This document shows positions 1 to 8,108 of a DNA stretch of 29,940 bases, piece by piece. Position numbers and translations under genes: made by a program. Every line of letters begins with the position of its first letter. The stretch's first letter is position 1. Source of the stretch: an uncultured Collinsella sp. (lineage in GTDB: Bacteria; Actinomycetota; Coriobacteriia; Coriobacteriales; Coriobacteriaceae); contig URTP01000005.1 in the NCBI GenBank assembly GCA_900550835.1, positions 1 to 29,940 of the forward strand. Reading direction: 5' to 3'. The notes under the pieces are model-generated. The model searched no databases and had not been told where the DNA came from. It was given only the letters and a program-made list of their open reading frames with translations.

Positions 1-32
1 AAGGGGGAGGCCGCGAGGCCTCCCCCTTTTTT
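1..32 (+). terminator. Intrinsic terminator of a gene left of the window
   Basis: A perfect 12-bp stem (1-12 with 17-28) has a GCGA tetraloop and is followed by a run of T (27-32). It has the form of a Rho-independent terminator reading rightward. The gene it serves lies outside the window. Confidence 0.85.
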
Positions 33-96
33 GCGTTTACGGGGCGTGAATGACTCAATTACACCAGACGATCTTGTTGTTTTCGGTATTGAGCCT

Positions 97-564
97 TTAT
101 TTAAAGAAAATAAATCGTATAACAAGGGCAACTGCTATGGCCGCAATGATCATAAGCAGGATTGTCAGCTGATGCTGCTTGCGTCGTTTACTTGACGAAA
201 CGAAGATTGATTTTCCCTGTTTTGGAGTCTCGAGATAGCGAGCCGAATGCGTCAAGGTTTGCTTGGGTCGAGGCCCTCTTTGTTGATGAGCGGCGGATGC
301 TTTCATCGGCTCATCACTAGCTGCGCTGTTTTTAGATAATGGTGCGTCTTTCAGATATACAGGGTCTCCCGAGGCAACGCCCATATGTTTACGTCCCGTT
401 TGGGCTTCTTCGAGCGTTTGATATCGGTTTCTTGTCACATATTTGGGCTCTGGGCCATTGATGGGCTCTTGCGAGATGTGGGGGCGATGGAATCGAATCG
501 GTTGCGGGCTGGATGCTTCGTCCTGCTCCGGCATAAACGTGTTGTCCTGTTTTTGATCGTTCAT
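97..564 (-). CDS. Small tail-anchored membrane protein of unknown function
   Basis: I do not recognise this 155-residue protein. The first ~125 residues are hydrophilic, rich in Gln, Pro, Ser and Lys, and probably disordered, with no visible domain. A basic stretch (SSKRRKQHQ, about 124-132) precedes one hydrophobic segment (about 133-149, LTILLMIIAAIAVALVI), and the chain ends in RFIFFK. No signal peptide is visible, so a cytoplasmic body with a C-terminal membrane anchor is inferred. The ATG at 564 has an AAGGG just upstream on the minus strand. The gene is alone on its strand, and its base composition looks less GC-rich than its neighbours, which may reflect the disordered sequence or transfer. 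A real gene is likely; its function is open. Confidence 0.6.
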   Translation of the reverse strand: MNDQKQDNTFMPEQDEASSPQPIRFHRPHISQEPINGPEPKYVTRNRYQTLEEAQTGRKHMGVASGDPVYLKDAPLSKNSAASDEPMKASAAHQQRGPRPKQTLTHSARYLETPKQGKSIFVSSSKRRKQHQLTILLMIIAAIAVALVIRFIFFK

Positions 565-683
565 GATGCCCTTAGCTCGTCATCAATATCGTGTATGCGC
601 CCATTGTAAGCCAGCCGTCTAGTTTTGATGGGATTGCATACATTATTTAAGCCTTCGTTCAAATTCCGATTATTAGACAAAAC

Positions 684-740
684 CTTAGTCAACCAGACTT
701 AGATATGCTTATATCAATAGACTCAAAAAACTTTATAGTC
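684..740. promoter_or_regulatory. AT-rich upstream region of hsp20 with imperfect dyads
   Basis: The 275-base gap before hsp20 is markedly AT-rich. It holds CTTAGTC-N5-GACTTAG (684-702, one mismatch) and a GACT...AGTC pair (720-740). These resemble operator half-sites but match neither CIRCE nor the HspR (HAIR) consensus well. No convincing -35/-10 pair could be fixed; TATATA runs at 745-751 and 767-774 are possible -10 elements. Confidence 0.25.
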
Positions 741-839
741 GATGTATATATAAGAAGCGGCTGGGCATATATAACAGCGTCAAAAGAAGTCCCAGTCACC
801 TAGAAGATGACTCGGCAGTCCTTAAAAGGAGTGGTAAAC

Positions 840-1271
840 ATGGCAAGCATGGTTCCTTATCGTTCGGTTTTTGGCGTTCGTCCTTCTGCTAGCTCGCTGT
901 TCGATTTGTTTGATGATATGACCGATCTTGCAAACAACTCGATTGCTTCCAAGGCGTTCCCCGTTGATGTCGAGGACAAGGGCGATGGTTATGAGGTCAA
1001 GGCCTATCTGACCGGCGTCGCTAAGGATGATATCGACGTTGAGCTTAACGAGGGTCGCCTGTCGATTAGCGTGAACGTTGTGGAGGACGAGGAGAACGAG
1101 GGCAAGAACTTCCTGCAGAAGGAGTTTAGCTCGTACAGCGCGACGCGCGGCGTGTATCTGAAGGACGCTTCGAGCGAGGGCCTTTCGGCTAAGTATGCTG
1201 ACGGCATCCTGACCGTTACGGTTCCCAAGATTGTCGAGAAGAAGAACGTTACGAAGATCTCCATCGACTAA
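840..1271 (+). CDS. Small heat shock protein, Hsp20/alpha-crystallin family
   Basis: This is a 143-residue ATP-independent holdase chaperone that binds unfolding proteins in the cytoplasm. After a short N-terminal arm (VFGVRPSASSLFDLFDDM) comes the alpha-crystallin domain, opening with FPVDVEDKGDGYEVKAYLTG and closing with the family signature ADGILTVTVPK. A short tail ends in KISID, whose ISI resembles the I-x-I anchor used for oligomer assembly. The start is the ATG at 840 because AAAGGAG lies at 825-831, 8 bases upstream; an upstream in-frame ATG at 807 has no such site. It stands alone between an AT-rich upstream region and its own terminator, which fits a stress-induced monocistronic gene. 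Confidence 0.93.
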   Translation: MASMVPYRSVFGVRPSASSLFDLFDDMTDLANNSIASKAFPVDVEDKGDGYEVKAYLTGVAKDDIDVELNEGRLSISVNVVEDEENEGKNFLQKEFSSYSATRGVYLKDASSEGLSAKYADGILTVTVPKIVEKKNVTKISID

Positions 1272-1303
1272 CGATGGCTCTGCTTCAATCGAGAGTATGA
1301 GTT

Positions 1304-1339
1304 AAGGGGGGCTGGGAAGTGATTCCCAGCCTCCCCTTT
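1304..1339 (+). terminator. Intrinsic terminator of hsp20
   Basis: The stem AAGGGGGGCTGGGAA (1304-1318) pairs with 1323-1339 around a GTGA loop, with one bulged T, and ends in a short T run. It lies between convergent genes and may also serve the minus-strand hydrolase that ends at 1354. Confidence 0.75.
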
Positions 1340-1353
1340 GTTGTCTTGAGGGG

Positions 1354-2163
1354 CTATTGAATGGTTGTCGGTTGATATTGGCTTGCAGGGCGTATCGAGA
1401 GCTTCCGCGGCCCTTGAAGACGGGTGGCAGAACTGCCGAGTTCATCATCGAGACTTGCATCAAGCGCGTTGGCATAGCTTTTGACGGTAAGGCTTGGACG
1501 ATTATTGTCCTGGCTGATGTGCATGGCGATGAGTTGTTCGGTGCGATCGGTAACAAGTTCGCGCGCGGCTTCGGCGGCCTGGTTGTTGGAGAGGTGCCCC
1601 TTTGTGGACAGGATGCGCTCCTGAAGAAAGCGGGGGTACGCTCCTTCGCGCAACATAGTTACATCGTGGTTACTTTCGAGCGCGAGAACTCGACAGTCTT
1701 TGAGGATGCCTATGGCCTTGCTCGATAACTCTCCGGTGTCGGTGGCAAACCCAATGGAATCATCGAGAGCATTAAATCGATAGCCGACAGGATTGATGAC
1801 ATCGTGCGATGTTGAGTAGGTTTGCACGTGGATGCCGGCAATGGGGAGCGTGTCGCCGGGGTCAAATTCCTCTACGGGCAGGTGCGCGAGGTTTTCTTTG
1901 CATGAAAGGGTATCCCTGCTGGCAAAGAGGGGACCATGCCAGTGCTTGCACCATACATCGAGCCCCTTGATATGGTCACCATGCTCATGGGTGATTACAA
2001 GAGCGGCGACGTCGTCTGCCGAGAGGCCAAGCTCCGCCATGCGTTTAGGTGTCTCGCGGCGGGACAGGCCGTTGTCGATCATGATGAGCCCCTGAGGCCC
2101 CTCGACGAGTGCGCAGTTGCCTTTTGAGCCGCTGCCGAGGATATGAAGGTGCAGGCGAGACAT
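1354..2163 (-). CDS. MBL-fold metallo-hydrolase, WalJ/YycJ type
   Basis: A 269-residue cytoplasmic metallo-beta-lactamase-fold hydrolase. The N-terminus has the YycJ-like strand-loop LHLHILGSGSKGNCALV, then the zinc-binding motif THEHGDH (H59, H61, D63, H64). A further ligand histidine is in STSHDV and a bridging aspartate is in FATDTGE. In Firmicutes, WalJ/YycJ sits with the WalKR genes and has been proposed to be an exonuclease; no two-component system is present here. The start is placed at the ATG at 2163 because homology begins at MSRLHLHILG; upstream in-frame codons overlap the divergent tilS. The Shine-Dalgarno is weak (GGA). Family membership is firm, the substrate is not known. Confidence 0.85.
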   Translation of the reverse strand: MSRLHLHILGSGSKGNCALVEGPQGLIMIDNGLSRRETPKRMAELGLSADDVAALVITHEHGDHIKGLDVWCKHWHGPLFASRDTLSCKENLAHLPVEEFDPGDTLPIAGIHVQTYSTSHDVINPVGYRFNALDDSIGFATDTGELSSKAIGILKDCRVLALESNHDVTMLREGAYPRFLQERILSTKGHLSNNQAAEAARELVTDRTEQLIAMHISQDNNRPSLTVKSYANALDASLDDELGSSATRLQGPRKLSIRPASQYQPTTIQ

Positions 2164-2177
2164 AAGATTCCAAAGGA

Positions 2178-2183
2178 TACAAT
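2178..2183 (+). promoter_or_regulatory. Candidate -10 element of tilS
   Basis: TACAAT lies 29 bases before the tilS start, upstream of its GGAGG. No good -35 is visible. The same TACAAT hexamer precedes several other genes in this window. Confidence 0.3.
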
Positions 2184-2211
2184 GAGTGCGGACGAATAGA
2201 GGAGGAAGCGA

Positions 2212-3753
2212 ATGCCAACGGTATCTCAGCACTATGGACATCATGCCGCGCCGAGGACGGATAAGAGCGTCCTGGCAACGCGGCAGGCCGCTGCCCCCGT
2301 AGTGCTCATGGTATCAGGCGGTGCGGACTCGACGGCGCTGCTCCTTATGGCTTGCACATCAAAGCTGGATATCCAGGACGGGCGCGGCGTCGCTCCCATT
2401 GCGCGCGAGCGATTGCACGTGCTGCATGTAAACCATCATCTGCGCGGGGAGGCATCCGATGGCGACGAGGCCTTTGTACGTGACCTGTGCGCGCAATACG
2501 GCTTGCCGCTGTGTGTTGAGCATGCCTATTTTGATGACGAATCGGGCAATATCGAGGCTGCGGCTCGCGAGGTGCGCTATGCCGCGGCACGGAGATATGT
2601 TCGCGAACTTTGTGCCGAATCGGGCGCACCGCGGACGGCGGCTCGTATCTGTACCGCGCATACTTCGTCGGACCGCGCGGAAACATTTTTGATGAATGCC
2701 ATTAAAGGGTCGGGTCCCGCGGGTCTATCGAGCATTCCGCGCCGTCGGAACATTGTGGTTCGCCCCTTGCTCGACCTCACGCACGATGAGCTCGTGAGCT
2801 ATCTGCAGGTGCACGGTCAGCCATGGCGGGAAGATGAAAGCAACGAGGACGTTTCGTACCTGCGCAACTATGTACGCCATCGGGTGATGCCGGTGGTGGC
2901 ACAGCGCAACGCGAGCGTCTGTAAGACGATTGGCGCCGCTTGCGAAATTCTGGGCGACGAAGACGCCTTTCTTTCCCAGCTTTCGGCACAGGCGTTTCGA
3001 AGCTGCCTGCGCAAGGAAGCGGCGGGCGCACTTGTGCTCGATGCGCGCCGTCTTGCCGCCGCTGAGGTTGTGATTGCACGGCGTATCGTGCGATTGGCGA
3101 TTAAGCGCATCGATCCCGACGCGCGACCGGAGATGCGGCACGTGGAGCGCGTGCTCGCCTGCGTCGCTGCGGGCTCGGGCTCGGTTACGCTTCCTGCGGG
3201 AATTGATGCCCGTGTGGAGTTTGGCACGCTGGCGTTCAAGGCCCCGGCGGCGCGCGAGGGTTTAGTGGCCGATTGGATCTCCGTTCCCGGTCGTCTGCCG
3301 CTGGGGGCGGGGCATATGCTGACAGCGGAGCCGATGGCTGTGGAGCCGGGGTGCAATATCGTGCACCGTGCCCGCGAGCTTGCTGCTGCCGGAAAGGTTG
3401 CGGCCTTGGTGGATGCGGCGGCCCTGGGGTTTGCCGACCGCGATAGCGAGCGGATGTTAGCCGGCTCGCGCGGGGAGATTCCCACCGAGGCACGATCGGC
3501 GCGCCTGTGGGTGGATAGCCCTGTGCCGGGAGACGTGATGTGCCCGTTGGGGATGAACGGCCGAAGCAAGAAAGTGTCAGACCTGTTGAACGAGGCGCGC
3601 ATTCCTGTTTCAGACCGCTCTGGCGTACCCGTGGTAAGAACGGCTCCGGGAGGTGCCGTAGTATGGGTCGCGGGCGTTCGCGCGGACGAGCGTTTTAAAT
3701 GCACGGCCGCAACGCGCGTGGCATATCTGCTTCGTGTGGTCGATGCGGAATAG
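2212..3753 (+). CDS. tilS: tRNA(Ile)-lysidine synthase
   Basis: TilS uses ATP and lysine to modify C34 of the CAU-anticodon tRNA-Ile into lysidine, switching its decoding to AUA; it is essential in most bacteria. The PP-loop motif SGGADS is at 35-40, followed by the family block LHVLHVNHHLRGEASDGDE and by HTSSDRAETFLMNAIKGSG. The segment DESNEDVSYLRNYVRHRVMP is typical of TilS substrate binding. The C-terminal domain includes VPGDVMCPLGMNGRSKKVSD. At 513 residues it is slightly longer than many homologs, within the family range. GGAGG at 2201-2205 fixes the ATG at 2212. It is divergent from the hydrolase gene and heads the tilS-hpt-ftsH block that is conserved in many Gram-positives. Confidence 0.95.
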   Translation: MPTVSQHYGHHAAPRTDKSVLATRQAAAPVVLMVSGGADSTALLLMACTSKLDIQDGRGVAPIARERLHVLHVNHHLRGEASDGDEAFVRDLCAQYGLPLCVEHAYFDDESGNIEAAAREVRYAAARRYVRELCAESGAPRTAARICTAHTSSDRAETFLMNAIKGSGPAGLSSIPRRRNIVVRPLLDLTHDELVSYLQVHGQPWREDESNEDVSYLRNYVRHRVMPVVAQRNASVCKTIGAACEILGDEDAFLSQLSAQAFRSCLRKEAAGALVLDARRLAAAEVVIARRIVRLAIKRIDPDARPEMRHVERVLACVAAGSGSVTLPAGIDARVEFGTLAFKAPAAREGLVADWISVPGRLPLGAGHMLTAEPMAVEPGCNIVHRARELAAAGKVAALVDAAALGFADRDSERMLAGSRGEIPTEARSARLWVDSPVPGDVMCPLGMNGRSKKVSDLLNEARIPVSDRSGVPVVRTAPGGAVVWVAGVRADERFKCTAATRVAYLLRVVDAE

Positions 3754-3814
3754 CGCTTCGCGCCAGCTATTCTGTGCGACGTTGACGGTATTCCCGCGCT
3801 GATGGCGCACGTGC

Positions 3815-3844
3815 TGGTAAATATACCCCGTGCGCTGCTAGAAT
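3815..3844 (+). promoter_or_regulatory. Candidate promoter of hpt-ftsH
   Basis: The extended -10 TGCTAGAAT (3836-3844) lies about 56 bases before hpt. A weak -35 (TGGTAA, 3815-3820) is 18 bases upstream. It could drive hpt and ftsH separately from tilS. Confidence 0.4.
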
Positions 3845-3900
3845 GTGTAGTTCGCGTCCATGCGGCGGTGCGTGGGCGATAAGCACAAGAAAGGGTTGTC

Positions 3901-4449
3901 ATGGCTTCTCAACATCCGGATATCGAGAAGGTTCTGTTTACGCAGGAGGATATCGACGGTATCGTCTCTCGCCTAGGCGAGCAGATTACTCGCGACTACG
4001 CGGGTAAGGATCTGGTGCTGATTGCGGTCCTGCGCGGCGCCGTGGTCTTTATGGGCGACCTGATGCGCAAGATCGAGCTGCCGACCAACATCGATTTCAT
4101 GGCTGTTTCGAGCTATGGCGACGGTGTGAAGTCCTCGGGCATCGTGCGTATCATTAAGGACCTGGATATCGACATCCGTGGTCGCGACGTGCTGATCGTC
4201 GAGGACATTCTGGACTCGGGCCTGACCCTCAAGTACCTGATGAAGAACCTCGAGAGCCGCAAGCCCGCTTCTCTGGAGGTCGCCGCCTTCCTATGGAAGG
4301 ACGTTGAGGACCGTACCTCGGCCGTCACGCCCAAGTATGTTGGAACCCATTGCCCCGATGCCTTTGTGGTGGGCTACGGCCTCGACTATGCCGAGCGCTA
4401 TCGCAACCTTCCGTATCTGGGCATTTTGAAACCGGAGGTTTATTCGTAA
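3901..4449 (+). CDS. hpt: Hypoxanthine phosphoribosyltransferase
   Basis: A 182-residue type I phosphoribosyltransferase that salvages hypoxanthine (and usually guanine) with PRPP to give IMP or GMP. The PRPP-binding motif VLIVEDILDSGLT spans about 97-109, with the acidic pair E101-D102. The pyrophosphate loop LRGA is at 44-47 and the flexible loop starts at SSYGDG (70-75). The purine-binding segment near the C-terminus is DAFVVGYGLDYAERYRNLPYLG. AAGGG at 3891-3895 supports the ATG at 3901. The stop codon is one base from the ftsH start, so the two genes are co-transcribed, as in Bacillus and many actinobacteria. Confidence 0.96.
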   Translation: MASQHPDIEKVLFTQEDIDGIVSRLGEQITRDYAGKDLVLIAVLRGAVVFMGDLMRKIELPTNIDFMAVSSYGDGVKSSGIVRIIKDLDIDIRGRDVLIVEDILDSGLTLKYLMKNLESRKPASLEVAAFLWKDVEDRTSAVTPKYVGTHCPDAFVVGYGLDYAERYRNLPYLGILKPEVYS

Positions 4450-4450
4450 G

Positions 4451-6580
4451 ATGCCCGACGACCGTAACGATAACAATTCCCAGACTCCCCGGGAGCCTAA
4501 GATCCCGGGGATGCCCGGAGGCAAGAAGCCCACGCGTACGGGCTGGCTGTATTTTATTTTGGCTTGCGCGCTTCTGGGCTACGCCTTCTTTAACATGGGC
4601 TCCGGCTTTGCCAGCTCCAGCAATACCGTTAAGCTCGCGACGAGCGAGATGGTGAGCGCCATTAAGCAGGATCGCGTCGAAGATTTGACCTATACGGTTC
4701 AAGACGGAAGCGTGGCTGGTCATTACTGGAAGACGAAAAAGGACAAGGGTGATACGAGCGAGCTCAAGAGCTTCTCCTCGACCTATGTCGGCTCCGATTC
4801 GCTTGCCGAGCTTATGGCGGAGCACCCTGACACCAAGTACATCGTCAACACCAACGACCCCGATTTTTGGGGCGACTTGGCGATGAGTGTGCTGCCGACG
4901 ATTGCCCTGATCGCCATCATGTTCTACTTTATGCGCCAGATGATGGGCGCCAATAATAGGAACATGCAGTTTGGCAAGACCAATGCCAAGACCAACGAGG
5001 CTACGCGTCCCAAGGTCAAGTTTGAGGATGTCGCTGGCGTGGATGAGGCGGTCGAGGAGCTCGAAGAGATTCGCGATTTCTTGAGCGACCCGGACCGCTA
5101 TCGCAAGCTGGGCGCCAAGATTCCCCGCGGCGTGTTGCTGGTGGGCCCTCCGGGTACCGGTAAGACGTTGCTGGCCAAGGCCGTTGCCGGCGAGGCGGGC
5201 GTGCCGTTCTTTAGCATCTCGGGCTCTGACTTTGTTGAGATGTTCGTGGGCGTCGGCGCCAGCCGCGTGCGCGACCTTTTTAAGGAGGCCAAGTCTCAGG
5301 CTCCGTCAATCATCTTTATTGACGAGATCGATGCCGTGGGACGTCAGCGCGGAGCCGGTTTGGGCGGCGGCCACGACGAGCGCGAGCAGACGCTCAACCA
5401 GCTGCTGGTCGAGATGGACGGTTTTGAGGAAAGCGAGTCGGTCATCCTGATCGCCGCGACCAACCGCCCCGACATTCTGGATCCGGCGCTGCTGCGTCCC
5501 GGCCGTTTTGACCGCCAAGTCACGGTTGACCGCCCGGACGTAAAGGGCCGCGAGCAGATCTTGCGCGTGCATGCTGAGAACAAGCCGATGGACGAGGACG
5601 TTAAGTTTGAGAAGCTCGCCCAGATGACCGTTGGCTTTACTGGTGCCGATTTGGCGAACCTGCTCAACGAGTCTGCGCTGCTGGCCGCTCGCCGTCATCG
5701 TTCTGTGATCTCGATGGACGAGGTCGAGGAGTCGATGGAGCGTGTGATTGCCGGACCGCAACGCAAGGGCCGCGTGATGACCGAAGCCGAGCGCACCACG
5801 ATTGCCTACCATGAGAGCGGTCACGCTTTGGTGGGCCACATCTTGGAGCATTCCGATCCGGTTCATAAGATTTCGATTGTCAGCCGCGGCCAGGCTCTGG
5901 GCTACACGTTGCAGCTTCCGCAGGAGGATCACTTCCTCAAGACCAAGAACGAGATGCTCGACGAGCTCGCCGTGTTCTTGGGCGGTCGCGTTGCCGAGGA
6001 GCTCATGTGCGACGACATCACGTCGGGCGCGAGCAACGATCTGGAGCGCGCGACTAAGATGGCGCGCGAGATGGTCACGCGCCTGGGCATGAGCGAGGAG
6101 CTGGGCACGCAAGTGTTTGGCGAGGCGCAACATCAGGTGTTCCTTGGTCGCGATTACGCCGATCACCAGGATTACTCCGAGGAGACGGCGCGCCGCATCG
6201 ATATCGAGGTTCAGCGCATTATGCGTGAGGCCCATCGTCGTGCGGTCGAGATCCTGGACGCCCGTCGCGATCAGCTCGATCTGATGGCGAAGGTGCTGCT
6301 TGAGCGCGAGACTGTCGAGGGCGATGCCGTGAATGCCCTGCTCGATAACGAGTGGGACGCCTACCTTGAGCGCGAGGGCGATATCCTGGCGGCCAAGGAG
6401 GAGCGCAATGCCAAGGCGGCCGGCATGCCGACCAAGAAGCGCGCGCCTCGTATGAGCGAGGAGGAACTGGCGGCTGATGCCGCGGCCTTTGCGCAGGCGG
6501 CCATGCAGGAGGATGCCGAAGCCGCATCCGATGATGCTGATGATGACCATGCCGTCGTCGATGCCGACGCCGACAAATAG
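4451..6580 (+). CDS. ftsH: ATP-dependent zinc metalloprotease FtsH
   Basis: A 709-residue membrane AAA+ protease that extracts and degrades misfolded or regulated membrane proteins and some cytoplasmic ones as a hexamer. Two membrane segments (about 31-48 and 140-160) flank an extracellular domain of about 90 residues. The AAA module has Walker A GPPGTGKT (232-239), Walker B FIDEID (D291, E292) and LRPGRFDRQ with the arginine-finger region. The protease has HESGH (454-458), and D530 in SNDLERAT is the expected third zinc ligand. The C-terminal tail is Ala- and Asp-rich and low in complexity. The SD (GGAGG, 4434-4438) lies inside the end of hpt, 12 bases from the ATG, so translation is likely coupled to hpt. 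Confidence 0.97.
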   Translation: MPDDRNDNNSQTPREPKIPGMPGGKKPTRTGWLYFILACALLGYAFFNMGSGFASSSNTVKLATSEMVSAIKQDRVEDLTYTVQDGSVAGHYWKTKKDKGDTSELKSFSSTYVGSDSLAELMAEHPDTKYIVNTNDPDFWGDLAMSVLPTIALIAIMFYFMRQMMGANNRNMQFGKTNAKTNEATRPKVKFEDVAGVDEAVEELEEIRDFLSDPDRYRKLGAKIPRGVLLVGPPGTGKTLLAKAVAGEAGVPFFSISGSDFVEMFVGVGASRVRDLFKEAKSQAPSIIFIDEIDAVGRQRGAGLGGGHDEREQTLNQLLVEMDGFEESESVILIAATNRPDILDPALLRPGRFDRQVTVDRPDVKGREQILRVHAENKPMDEDVKFEKLAQMTVGFTGADLANLLNESALLAARRHRSVISMDEVEESMERVIAGPQRKGRVMTEAERTTIAYHESGHALVGHILEHSDPVHKISIVSRGQALGYTLQLPQEDHFLKTKNEMLDELAVFLGGRVAEELMCDDITSGASNDLERATKMAREMVTRLGMSEELGTQVFGEAQHQVFLGRDYADHQDYSEETARRIDIEVQRIMREAHRRAVEILDARRDQLDLMAKVLLERETVEGDAVNALLDNEWDAYLEREGDILAAKEERNAKAAGMPTKKRAPRMSEEELAADAAAFAQAAMQEDAEAASDDADDDHAVVDADADK

Positions 6581-6591
6581 CCTTTGTAGCG

Positions 6592-6629
6592 AAAGCCTCC
6601 GCGGGGAAACCTGTGGAGGCTTTTCTTTT
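6592..6629 (+). terminator. Intrinsic terminator of ftsH
   Basis: AAGCCTCC (6593-6600) pairs with GGAGGCTT (6615-6622), followed by a T-rich tract to 6629. It closes the tilS-hpt-ftsH block. Confidence 0.8.
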
Positions 6630-6636
6630 AAGCGAT

Positions 6637-6700
6637 ATGTTGATTGGGGACAGACTTAAATGAGCGTTTTCACGCATTTAAGTCTGTCCCCAATCAACAT
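6637..6700. repeat. Perfect 26-bp inverted repeat, REPIN-like
   Basis: Arms 6637-6662 and 6675-6700 are exact reverse complements around a 12-base spacer. The arm contains GGGGACAGACTTAAATG. The element follows the ftsH terminator directly and has no T tract of its own, so it is not a simple terminator. The GGGGACAG head resembles other palindromes in this window (10567-10703, 27559-27613, 27628-27889). Confidence 0.75.
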
Positions 6701-6728
6701 TGCTGCGGCACTTTGCTCAGCTAAAGCG

Positions 6729-6734
6729 TACAAT
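6729..6734 (+). promoter_or_regulatory. Candidate -10 element of the aminotransferase gene
   Basis: TACAAT in the context GCGTACAATA lies 25 bases before the start codon. No convincing -35 is visible because the repeat element lies just upstream. Confidence 0.3.
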
Positions 6735-6758
6735 AGCGCCTATGTGAAAGGGGAACAG

Positions 6759-7949
6759 ATGATCAACGAAACTATGTATGCTCGCGGTGCGGAAAGCTCC
6801 ATCATCCGTGAGATCTTTAGCTATGGCCTTGAACGCAAGGCGCAGATCGGTGCGGAGAACGTATTCGATTTTTCGTTGGGCAACCCGAGTGTTCCGGCGC
6901 CCGCTGCTGTGGCTGAGTCCATTAAGAAGGCATTGGAGCTGCCGAGCGACCAGCTGCATGGATACACGCCTGCACCGGGTCTGCCGCAGTGCCGTACCGC
7001 CGTGGCCGAGTCGCTCAACCGCCGTTTTGGCACGAGCTATGAGGGCAAGGACGTCTTTATGACGGTGGGTGCGGCGGCTTCGCTCACCTGCACGCTCAAC
7101 GCGATTACCAATCCGGGCGACGAGGTCATCGTTATCGCTCCGTACTTCCCGGAGTATCGCGTGTGGATCGAGAAAGCTGGTTGCACGTGCGTCGAGGCGC
7201 TCGCCGATGAAGATACGTTCCAGCTGAGCGTGGATAACGTGCTCAAGGCGATTACCGATAAGACCGCTGCCGTCATTATCGACTCACCCAACAACCCGAC
7301 CGGTGCCGTATATACACGCGACACGCTGACGCGACTGGCCAATGTTCTGCGCGAGGCCAACGCTCAGCGCGATTCCGAGAATCCGATTATGCTCATCTCT
7401 GATGAGCCGTATCGCGAGATTGTCTATGGCGCCGAGGTGCCTTGGGTGCCTTCGATCTACGAGCACACCATCGTGTGCTACTCGTATTCCAAGTCGCTTT
7501 CGCTACCGGGCGAGCGCGTCGGGTGGATCCTGGTTCCCAATACGAATCCTCAGGCAGCTCGTCTAATGCCCGCCGTTGCCGGTACCGCCCGTACGCTGGG
7601 CTTCGTGTGTGCACCGGCCCTCTTCCAGCGTGTAATCATCGACTGCATTGATGAACCGAGCGATGTCGAGGCCTATGCGCGCAACCACACCGCGCTTACC
7701 GATGCACTAGCGGAGTACGGCTACACCTATGTTGAGCCGGATGGCGCGTTCTACCTATGGGTGAAAGCGCTGGAGTCCGATGCGAATGCGTTCTGTGAGC
7801 GCGCGAAGAAGTATGAGCTGCTCGCGGTGCCTTCGGATAGCTTTGGCATGCCGGGCTGGTTCCGCCTGGGCTACTGCGTGAGCTATGAGACAATCGTCAA
7901 CTCGCTGCCTGCCTGGAAGCGGCTGGCCGACGAATATCGTCGAAAGTAA
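6759..7949 (+). CDS. Pyridoxal-phosphate-dependent aminotransferase, class I/II
   Basis: A 396-residue fold-type I aminotransferase of the aspartate aminotransferase superfamily. Visible motifs are the N-terminal DFSLGNPSVPAPAAV, the PLP-contact asparagines in DSPNNPTG (175-182), DEPY (215-218) with the ring-contacting Asp and Tyr, the Schiff-base lysine K245 in SYSKSLSLPGERVG, and the substrate-carboxylate arginine region GWFRLGYC. The exact amino-acid substrate cannot be read from sequence. The start at 6759 is set by AAAGGGG (6747-6753); an upstream in-frame ATG at 6660 lies inside the inverted repeat and is not credible. It appears monocistronic. Confidence 0.9.
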   Translation: MINETMYARGAESSIIREIFSYGLERKAQIGAENVFDFSLGNPSVPAPAAVAESIKKALELPSDQLHGYTPAPGLPQCRTAVAESLNRRFGTSYEGKDVFMTVGAAASLTCTLNAITNPGDEVIVIAPYFPEYRVWIEKAGCTCVEALADEDTFQLSVDNVLKAITDKTAAVIIDSPNNPTGAVYTRDTLTRLANVLREANAQRDSENPIMLISDEPYREIVYGAEVPWVPSIYEHTIVCYSYSKSLSLPGERVGWILVPNTNPQAARLMPAVAGTARTLGFVCAPALFQRVIIDCIDEPSDVEAYARNHTALTDALAEYGYTYVEPDGAFYLWVKALESDANAFCERAKKYELLAVPSDSFGMPGWFRLGYCVSYETIVNSLPAWKRLADEYRRK

Positions 7950-7977
7950 AGCGCTCTGCTTACAATGTTTTACGTGA

Positions 7978-8008
7978 AACGGGGTTTGGTTTTAAGCCAG
8001 ACCCCGTT
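7978..8008 (+). terminator. Hairpin after the aminotransferase gene
   Basis: AACGGGGTTTGG (7978-7989) pairs with CCAGACCCCGTT (7997-8008) with one G-U pair and a 7-base loop. Only a weak T-rich tail follows, so termination may be partial. Confidence 0.45.
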
Positions 8009-8042
8009 GTCTATGCCGTTGTGTGATTGGGATGAAGCAGTT

Positions 8043-8071
8043 TTACGACTGCCGAAAGCTATGCGTACAAT
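8043..8071 (+). promoter_or_regulatory. Candidate promoter of the PHP-domain gene
   Basis: TACAAT (8066-8071) is preceded at 17-base spacing by TTACGA (8043-8048), a 3/6 match to the -35 consensus. It lies 38 bases before the start codon. Confidence 0.35.
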
Positions 8072-8108
8072 GAATATACGCGACGGCCATACTGGACAAG
8101 GAGACCCG

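Noticed and set aside
3754..3900. A terminator between tilS and hpt
   Set aside because: Only short GC-rich self-pairings without a T tract are present; an internal promoter is better supported.
6660..6758. An upstream ATG that would extend the aminotransferase by 33 residues
   Set aside because: The start lies in the inverted repeat, has no SD, and the added sequence has no family similarity.
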